Shown here one piece after another: positions 59,042-64,000 of a stretch of 64,000 nt of DNA; within the stretch, counting starts at the first letter, position 1, and every line of letters starts with the position of its first letter. Source of the DNA: RGIG3159 sp034927685 (lineage in GTDB: Bacteria; Bacillota; Clostridia; Oscillospirales; Oscillospiraceae); the NCBI GenBank assembly GCA_034927685.1, contig JAYFPO010000014.1, positions 95,385 to 159,384 of the forward strand, written 5' to 3'. The notes beneath the pieces were generated by a model that was not told where the DNA came from, did no database searches, and saw only the letters and a program-made list of their open reading frames with translations. Position numbers and translations under genes: made by a program.

Positions 59042-59604
59042 TTTTCCTCCCGTAAGGCCACCAACGTCTCCTTGGTATCCACGTCCGTCAGCTGGCAGGC
59101 CGGAATCTCCGCCACCCGCAGGCGATCGGCGTGGCGGTGGATTACGGTGCTGCCGCCGCAGTCACCGGTCAGCGCCTCCAATTCTCCAAAAAACTCCCAG
59201 GGAAACAGGCAGGGATTCCCATGCCGACCGTCGGACCCGGCAGCGCAGATGCAATCCGGGCAGCGCGCATAGAGTTCCAGGACCTGCCGGACGCTGTCCC
59301 GCCGCAACAGCGGTTGGTCGGCCACCAGATATAAAATGGCGTCGCAGTCGCGCAGCGCCTCGGTCCCCAACCGTACCGTTCGGGACAAGCCATCCTGCGG
59401 GCGGTCGTTCCAGACAATCGGGAAGCTCCGAAGCTTTGCCTCGCCCGCGACGGAGGCACTGCCGGTGACGACCACGACCTTCAACTCCGGCGGAATTGCG
59501 TCCATCGCGCGCAGTACCAGCGTCCGACCGCCCAGCTCTGCCTGCAGCTTGTCGCCGCCGAAGCGGCTGCCGATTCCCGCGGCCATCAACACACAACCGA
59601 CCAT
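59038..59604 (-). CDS. MocA/YgfJ-like NTP transferase (molybdenum cofactor cytidylyltransferase type)
   Basis: A 188-residue protein: VLMAAGIGSRFGGDKLQAELGGRTLV (nucleotide binding), VVVTGS, NDRPQDGLSRTVRLG, LVADQPLL and DGRHGNP. These match MocA, which makes the cytosine-dinucleotide form of molybdopterin for xanthine-dehydrogenase-type enzymes. In E. coli the homologue YgfJ is in the same cluster as YgeW/X/Y. That makes its presence 1 kb from arcC meaningful. No molybdenum hydroxylase is in the window. Confidence 0.82.
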   Translation of the reverse strand: MVGCVLMAAGIGSRFGGDKLQAELGGRTLVLRAMDAIPPELKVVVVTGSASVAGEAKLRSFPIVWNDRPQDGLSRTVRLGTEALRDCDAILYLVADQPLLRRDSVRQVLELYARCPDCICAAGSDGRHGNPCLFPWEFFGELEALTGDCGGSTVIHRHADRLRVAEIPACQLTDVDTKETLVALREEK

Positions 59605-59662
59605 ACCGCCGCCCCTTTCCTCTGAAGTACCGATAGTATATCCGCACCGACGGAAAAAATAA

Positions 59663-60505
59663 TCAGGTCCGGAAAACTCGTCTCAGCGCCGCAATGTGAC
59701 CGGGCGTCGTACCGCAGCAGCCACCGACCACGGTGGCGCCCGCGACAATCAGCTTTTCCATACTGTGTGCGAAGGCGTCCTCGCGCATGGGATAGATAGC
59801 TGCTCCGGTCTCATCAATCACCGGCATGCCCGCGTTCGGCTTCGCGACCACCGGAATGGAAACCGTCTGCCGCAGCTCACGGATGACCGCCTCCAGCTGC
59901 TCCGGCCCGGAAGAACAGTTGACGCCGACCGCCGATGCGCCCAACGCCTCCAGCGTCCGTGCCGCTTCGAAAACCGAACCGCCGAAATAGAGCATGCCGT
60001 CGGAGGCCACAGAAAACGTGCAGAGCACCGGCAGGTCGCACAGCTCCAGCGCGGCCTCCAGCGCGGCGGTTGCCTCGTCGCTGCCCATCATCGTCTCCAC
60101 GGCGATGGCGTCACAGCCCGCCTCCGCAAGCGCACGAATCTGTTCCCGATAGTTTTCCAGCATCTCCTCATAGGAAAAGCCCGGGCGGCCCATGGTTGTC
60201 ACGTCGCCGGCCACCGGAACATCGCCGACAGCCTCCCGGGACAGCGCCACCAGCCGCCGGTTCAGCGCCGCGATCGGCTCCTGGGGATCATAGACCCGGC
60301 TGGCTGTGAACGTCGGCGCATAGACCATCTGAGACCCCGCTTCCACATACTGCCGCTGCAGCTCCCGCAGCACCTCCGGATGTTCCAGCACCCAGTGTTC
60401 GCTGCTGACGCCCTTCGGCATACCGGCCCTCATCAGATTGCTCCCTGTCGCGCCGTCCAGCAGCAGCCCCCGCCGCGCCAGCGCCTGAAACGCTTGTTTT
60501 TGCAT
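59663..60505 (-). CDS. Zinc-dependent homocysteine S-methyltransferase family protein
   Basis: A 280-residue barrel like the N-terminal module of MetH and BHMT. It has LLLDGATGSNLMRAGMP, an AVETMM strand, VGVNCSSGP with the first zinc Cys and GGCCGTTPGHI with the Cys pair. It methylates homocysteine (or another thiol) from a methyl donor; without a B12 domain it either uses an S-methyl donor or works with a separate corrinoid protein. The ATG at 60505 follows CGGAGGAAATTG; longer frames lack a site. Confidence 0.87.
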   Translation of the reverse strand: MQKQAFQALARRGLLLDGATGSNLMRAGMPKGVSSEHWVLEHPEVLRELQRQYVEAGSQMVYAPTFTASRVYDPQEPIAALNRRLVALSREAVGDVPVAGDVTTMGRPGFSYEEMLENYREQIRALAEAGCDAIAVETMMGSDEATAALEAALELCDLPVLCTFSVASDGMLYFGGSVFEAARTLEALGASAVGVNCSSGPEQLEAVIRELRQTVSIPVVAKPNAGMPVIDETGAAIYPMREDAFAHSMEKLIVAGATVVGGCCGTTPGHIAALRRVFRT

Positions 60506-60534
60506 CAATTTCCTCCGTTTCTCAGTTGGAAAAC

Positions 60535-60566
60535 GGGGCTGCTGCAAGGAGTCTTGCAACAGCCCC
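60535..60566 (-). terminator. Terminator of the pgk-tpiA unit
   Basis: GGGGCTGCTGCAAG (60535-60548) and CTTGCAACAGCCCC (60553-60566) form a 14-bp stem with one mismatch. On the minus strand GTTTTCC follows. It lies between tpiA and the homocysteine methyltransferase gene. Confidence 0.8.
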
Positions 60567-60581
60567 GGCATTGTGTTCGGT

Positions 60582-61358
60582 TCAGGCGGTTGGCTGGTTG
60601 GCCGCGTCGATGATCTTCAGGAACTTCTCCGGGACCAGGGACGCGCCGCCGATCAGGCCCCCGTCGATATCGGGCTGCGCCAGCAGTTCAAACGCGTTCT
60701 TCTCATTCATAGAACCGCCATACAGGATTGAGGTCGCGCGCGCGATTTTGGAGCCATACAGCTTGCGGATCACGGTGCGGATGCTCTCGCAAACCTCCTC
60801 CGCCTGCTCGGGCGTGGCATTTTTGCCGGTACCAATGGCCCAGATGGGTTCATAGGCAATGATAACCTTGCGGATTTTCGTCTCGTCCACGCCCGCCAGC
60901 GCGGCCTTGATCTGCATGGTAATCCATTCCTCGGTAATGCCCAGCTCCCGCTGCGCCAGGCTCTCCCCACAGCAGAGAATTGGAATCAGGCCAGCCTCCA
61001 GCGCGGCCAAGGCCTTTTGGTTGACTTCCTGATCCGTCTCCCCCATGGCGCGGCGCTCGGAGTGGCCGATGATGACATATTTGCAGCCGGCATCCATGAG
61101 CATATTCGTGGCGATTTCACCCGTGTAGGCACCTGAGGCGGCGGCGTTGCAGTTCTCCGCGCCGATCCCGACCCGCGTCTCCCGCATCGTGCGGACGGCC
61201 GCGGGGATACAGACGGCGGGAACACACAGCGCGATATCGCACCAGCGGCCCTTGGGAAGCATGCCCTTGAAGGCGGTCATAAAGTCCTTGGTTTCCGAAG
61301 GTGTCTTGTTCATCTTCCAGTTGCCCGCAATGACGGTTTTTCTGTATTTTCTGTTCAT
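60582..61358 (-). CDS. tpiA: Triosephosphate isomerase
   Basis: A 258-residue glycolytic enzyme. The active-site Asn-Lys is in IAGNWKMNKTP, the catalytic His in VIIGHSERRAMGE, the catalytic Glu in IAYEPIWAIGTGKNATPEQAEE, and the phosphate loop in LYGGSMNEKNA. It follows pgk by 18 bases. Confidence 0.97.
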   Translation of the reverse strand: MNRKYRKTVIAGNWKMNKTPSETKDFMTAFKGMLPKGRWCDIALCVPAVCIPAAVRTMRETRVGIGAENCNAAASGAYTGEIATNMLMDAGCKYVIIGHSERRAMGETDQEVNQKALAALEAGLIPILCCGESLAQRELGITEEWITMQIKAALAGVDETKIRKVIIAYEPIWAIGTGKNATPEQAEEVCESIRTVIRKLYGSKIARATSILYGGSMNEKNAFELLAQPDIDGGLIGGASLVPEKFLKIIDAANQPTA

Positions 61359-61376
61359 TTCGGTACCTCTCTCCGC

Positions 61377-62576
61377 TTATTTATCCTGCAGGCAGGCGAT
61401 GCCAGGCAGTTCCAGCCCTTCGAGGAACTCCAGGGATGCGCCGCCGCCGGTGGAAATATGTGTGATCTTGTCGGCAAAGCCCAACTGTTCGCAGGCCGCA
61501 GCGGAATCCCCGCCGCCGACAATGGTGATGGCGTCGGAATCGGCCAGTGCCTGCGCCACGGCAATGGTGCCCTTGGCCAGGACAGGGTTCTCAAAGACGC
61601 CCATGGGGCCATTCCAGACCACGGTCTTTGCGGTCTTGACGGCGTTGTAGAATAACTGGCAGGACTCCTCGCCAATGTCCAAGCCCAGCATATCCGCAGG
61701 AATTTTGTCCGCAGAAACGGTCTTGACCTCGATGGGCCCGTCAATGGGATCGGGGAAGCCTGCAGCCACTACGGTGTCCACCGGCAACAGGAGACTGACG
61801 CCCTTTGCCGCGGCCTTGTCCATCATTTCCTTGCAATAGTCGATCTTCTCCGCATCCAGCATGGATTTTCCGATGCTGTAGCCCTTTGCGGCCAGAAATG
61901 TATAGGCCATGCCGCCGCCGATCACCAGCGTATCCACCTTGTCCAGCAGGTTGTTGATGACATTCAGCTTGTCCGAGACCTTTGCGCCGCCGAGAATGGC
62001 CACAAAGGGACGCTCCGGGTCCGTCAGCGCCTTGCCCATGACGCTGATTTCTTTTTCAATCAGGTAGCCGCAGACGGCAGGCAAGTAGTCCGCCACGCCG
62101 GCGGTGGAGGAATGGGCGCGGTGGGCCGAGCCGAAGGCGTCATTGACAAAAATCTCTGCCAGATCCGCCAACTCGCGGCTCAGTTCGGGGTCGTTTTTGG
62201 TCTCGCCCTTCATAAATCGAGTGTTCTCCAGCAGCATTACCTGTCCGTCCTGCAGTGCGGCGGCCTTCTGCTTTGCATCCTCGCCGACCACATCGTCTGC
62301 CATCATGACTGGCTGGCCCAGCAACTCGGACAGACGGGCCGCGACTGGCTTGAGGGACAGCTCCGGCTTCCACTCGCCCTTTGGCTTACCCATATGGGAG
62401 CAGAGGATGACGCGGGCGCCGTGACTGGTCAAATACTGAATGGTAGGCAGCGCCGCCACAATTCGCTTGTCGCTGGTAATGACGTCATTCTTCATGGGGA
62501 CATTAAAGTCGCAGCGGCAAAGCACGCGCTTACCCTGAACCGCAACATCTTCCACGGATTTCTTATTATAGTTCAT
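61377..62576 (-). CDS. pgk: Phosphoglycerate kinase
   Basis: A 399-residue enzyme making ATP from 1,3-bisphosphoglycerate. RVLCRCDFNVPM, LCSHMGKPKGEWKPELSL, LLENTRFMKGE, ILGGAKVSDKLNVI, WNGPMGVFEN and GGGDSAAACEQLG are standard. It forms a glycolytic pair with tpiA; a glyceraldehyde-3-phosphate dehydrogenase gene is not in the window. Confidence 0.97.
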   Translation of the reverse strand: MNYNKKSVEDVAVQGKRVLCRCDFNVPMKNDVITSDKRIVAALPTIQYLTSHGARVILCSHMGKPKGEWKPELSLKPVAARLSELLGQPVMMADDVVGEDAKQKAAALQDGQVMLLENTRFMKGETKNDPELSRELADLAEIFVNDAFGSAHRAHSSTAGVADYLPAVCGYLIEKEISVMGKALTDPERPFVAILGGAKVSDKLNVINNLLDKVDTLVIGGGMAYTFLAAKGYSIGKSMLDAEKIDYCKEMMDKAAAKGVSLLLPVDTVVAAGFPDPIDGPIEVKTVSADKIPADMLGLDIGEESCQLFYNAVKTAKTVVWNGPMGVFENPVLAKGTIAVAQALADSDAITIVGGGDSAAACEQLGFADKITHISTGGGASLEFLEGLELPGIACLQDK

Positions 62577-62597
62577 GTGGTCTTTCCTCCTGTAACA

Positions 62598-63083
62598 TTA
62601 TGGTTTTCTCATTTTACCGAAACCCTGCATGTCTGGAAAATCCAGCTGCCGCAGGGCCTCATAAACGGCTATGGCAACGGAATTGGAAAGGTTCAGGCTC
62701 CGTAGGGCCGGGCGCATCGGAATCCGCAGGCAGTTTTCATAGTGGCTATTCAAAAAATCCTCCGGCAAGCCTTGCGTTTCCCTGCCGAAAAACAGATAGC
62801 ATCCGTCGTGAAACTGTACTTCCGCGTAGCTGCGCGCTGCCTTTGTCGAAAGGCACCACATCTCCCGGACATTGTTCTTTGCAAAAAAGTCGTCCAGGCT
62901 TTCGTAGACCCGCACATCCACCTGATGCCAGTAGTCCAGGCCGGCACGCTTCAGCGCACGGTCCGAAATATCAAAGCCCAGCGGCCGCACGAGATGCAGC
63001 ACACTGCCGGTGACGGCACAAGTTCTGGCGATGTTGCCGGTATTCATTGGGATTTCTGGCGCCACAAGCACAACATTTATCAT
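62598..63083 (-). CDS. trmL: tRNA (cytidine34-2'-O)-methyltransferase
   Basis: A 161-residue SPOUT methyltransferase: MINVVLVAPEIPMNTGNIARTCAVTGSVLHLVRPLGF, YLFFGRETQGLPEDFL, LRIPMRPALRSLNLSNSVAIAVYEALRQL. It modifies the wobble base of certain tRNA-Leu. The ATG at 63083 gives the family N-terminus but has a weak ribosome site; upstream frame extension is not family-like. It ends 21 bases before pgk. Confidence 0.9.
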   Translation of the reverse strand: MINVVLVAPEIPMNTGNIARTCAVTGSVLHLVRPLGFDISDRALKRAGLDYWHQVDVRVYESLDDFFAKNNVREMWCLSTKAARSYAEVQFHDGCYLFFGRETQGLPEDFLNSHYENCLRIPMRPALRSLNLSNSVAIAVYEALRQLDFPDMQGFGKMRKP

Positions 63084-63486
63084 AAAATGCGACACGTAGC
63101 CCAAAACACTGGGTTTACGCCCTTCCTTCCAAACTTCGCTCGCGTTTATTTTATGACAATCCCGGGAAAAATTCAACAATTTTATCTTAATTTTACTGAA
63201 AAAATCGCTTAAAAAACCCTCAAAAACAATTTTTATAGGAATCCACAAATTTTACTTCAGAATTACCTTAGTTTTAATTGTTATTTACCAATAGCGCATT
63301 TTTAACCCATCGGTGCCGTGTCTGCGGCAGAAAAAGTTCCATCCTACACCGAATTTCGTATGCTGGTTCTCAGTACCTGCGAGAGGCCGGACTTTCATGA
63401 CGGAAGGTTCTTTCCTGGGGTAGCGTTCCGCCCTCACCTGCTCATTTTTCGTCTGGCAAAGGAAGGCGTTTCCATCTGGCAATGCA
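63084..63486. other. AT-rich gene-free interval between the rRNA operon and trmL
   Basis: Bases 63150-63300 are strikingly AT-rich compared with the rest of the window and probably hold the trmL promoter on the minus strand. Short open frames on both strands here have no ribosome site or recognisable product. No tRNA was found. Confidence 0.55.
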
Positions 63487-63525
63487 ACAAGGCCACCACA
63501 GAACATCATTCTGTGGTGGCCTTGT
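63487..63525 (-). terminator. Terminator of the rRNA operon
   Basis: A perfect 17-bp stem, ACAAGGCCACCACAGAA (63487-63503) with its complement at 63509-63525, and a 5-base loop, directly after the second 5S gene on the minus strand. The tail (TTGCATTG) is only modestly T-rich. Confidence 0.8.
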
Positions 63526-63527
63526 GT

Positions 63528-63642
63528 GTCGGCGCTACCTATCTTCCCAGTCAGTCACCCAACGAGTATTTTCGGCGGAAACGAGCTTAACTGCTGTGTT
63601 CGGGATGGGAACAGGTGGACCCTCGCCCCAATCAACACCGAC
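63528..63642 (-). rRNA. rrf: 5S ribosomal RNA, distal copy
   Basis: The minus strand carries the 5S core GTCCACCTGTTCCCATCCCG, then GAACACAGCAGTTAAGC, and ends GGGAAGATAGGTAGCGCCGAC. The ends GTCGGTGTT and AGCGCCGAC pair to form helix I, fixing the limits at about 115 bases. It differs from the proximal copy at about 15 positions by eye, several of them compensatory in helix I. Confidence 0.92.
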
Positions 63643-63677
63643 GAATCCGCAGCCCCGATTGGGGCCGCGATAAAGAA

Positions 63678-63698
63678 CAGAGGCCATAAAGGCCTCTG
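63678..63698 (-). terminator. Hairpin between the two 5S genes
   Basis: CAGAGGCC (63678-63685) and GGCCTCTG (63691-63698) enclose a 5-base loop. On the minus strand TTCTTTATC follows, so it may be a weak terminator or a processing signal. Confidence 0.6.
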
Positions 63699-63699
63699 T

Positions 63700-63814
63700 G
63701 TTGGCATTACCTATCTTCCCAGTAAGTCACCCTACAAGTATTGTCGGCGCACACGAGCTTAACTTCTGTGTTCGGTATGGGAACAGGTGGACCCTCGCGG
63801 CAATCAATACCAAC
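63700..63814 (-). rRNA. rrf: 5S ribosomal RNA, proximal copy
   Basis: On the minus strand it begins GTTGGTATTG, contains CCACCTGTTCCCATACCG and GAACACAGAAGTTAAGC, and ends GGTAATGCCAAC. Helix I pairs GTTGGTATT with AATGCCAAC. It follows the 23S gene by about 85 bases. Confidence 0.94.
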
Positions 63815-63898
63815 TATTCAGGATATGCCCTGAAAACCGAACATGGAAGAATTAAGATCAAGGAAAGAGAGGCACAAAGAGCCTGCTATTCAAATTGT

Positions 63899-64000
63899 AG
63901 GTCAAGCCCTCGGCTTATTAGTATCAGTCAGCTTAATGTGTTACCACACTTACACCCCTGACCTATCAACGACATAGTCTACGTCGAGCCTTACTCCATT
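63899..64000 (-). rRNA. rrl: 23S ribosomal RNA, 3' end (gene continues beyond the right edge)
   Basis: The minus strand reads the conserved 23S tail: CGTTGATAGGTCAGGGGTGT, then AAGTGTGGTAACACATTAAG and CTGACTGATACTAATAAGCC, ending near GAGGGCTTGACC. The 3' end is set at about 63899 by the closing helix consensus and is uncertain by a few bases. Confidence 0.95.

Noticed and set aside
63285..63590. Small open frames (74 and 90 codons) around the 5S terminator
   Set aside because: They run through the rRNA terminator and 5S sequence, lack ribosome sites and resemble no protein.
1..64000. CRISPR arrays, transposons, phage genes, tRNA genes
   Set aside because: Looked for on both strands; no repeat-spacer pattern, transposase, integrase, phage protein or cloverleaf was recognised.

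Overview
The window reads as chromosomal DNA of a GC-rich, spore-forming, anaerobic clostridium, most plausibly a gut member of the Oscillospiraceae. This is inferred from the master sporulation regulator Spo0A, the ylxM-ffh-rpsP-khpA-rimM-trmD order, sigma-A type promoters, strong GGAGG ribosome sites, corrinoid C1 enzymes, a class I lysyl-tRNA synthetase and amino-acid/purine-type fermentation genes. It is almost entirely core and metabolic sequence: no prophage, transposase, CRISPR array or tRNA was seen. It starts inside a thiamine pyrophosphokinase gene and ends inside a 23S rRNA gene.

Layout. 1-5.4 kb: end of thiN, then a corrinoid one-carbon module (DUF2284 protein, ferredoxin-ASKHA reactivase, corrinoid protein, LysR regulator) facing a methyltetrahydrofolate:corrinoid methyltransferase and a second corrinoid protein. 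5.5-6.1 kb: bioY under a perfect BirA operator. 6.2-15.7 kb: one operon, aroF-tyrA-aroB-aroA-aroC-pheA-aroEK-aroQ-aminotransferase, encoding the whole route from PEP and erythrose-4-phosphate to Phe and Tyr, preceded by a ribosome-mediated attenuator whose 18-residue leader peptide is packed with Tyr and Phe codons. 15.8-24.3 kb: MATE exporter, feoAB plus a tiny Cys-rich Feo protein, a cysteine-desulfurase-like enzyme, a histidine phosphatase, an MntP-type pump and an anchored polysaccharide deacetylase. 24.4-28.6 kb: MarR repressor and a heterodimeric ABC exporter. 28.6-34.3 kb (minus strand): ddl, sirtuin, and the SRP/ribosome maturation operon.

34.3-42.2 kb: zinc-ribbon membrane protein, spo0A behind a cluster of 0A boxes, a small unknown gene, nrdR, a long hairpin repeat, then a two-component system with an exported partner and a DD-carboxypeptidase plus an aberrant alanine-racemase-like protein. 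The same 11-bp-phased direct repeat sits at both promoters of this last group, so it looks like one envelope regulon. 42.3-51.1 kb: class I LysRS fused to a tRNA-binding domain, PepF, an aminotransferase, the threonine-to-glycine pair tdh-kbl, and a glycerophosphodiesterase. 51.2-60.5 kb: lactate dehydrogenase, a fold-type-II PLP enzyme divergent from ygeY-ygeW-arcC (a candidate ATP-yielding decarbamoylation route), a HAD phosphatase with a MocA-like nucleotidyltransferase, and a homocysteine methyltransferase. 60.6-63.1 kb: trmL-pgk-tpiA. 63.5-64 kb: the 3' end of an rRNA operon with two different tandem 5S genes.

Most interesting points: the Tyr/Phe attenuator with all mutually exclusive helices visible; the shared operator of the envelope regulon; the corrinoid module with no substrate methyltransferase in sight; the YgeY-YgeW-carbamate kinase module with an unassigned PLP partner; and the two-sequence tandem 5S.
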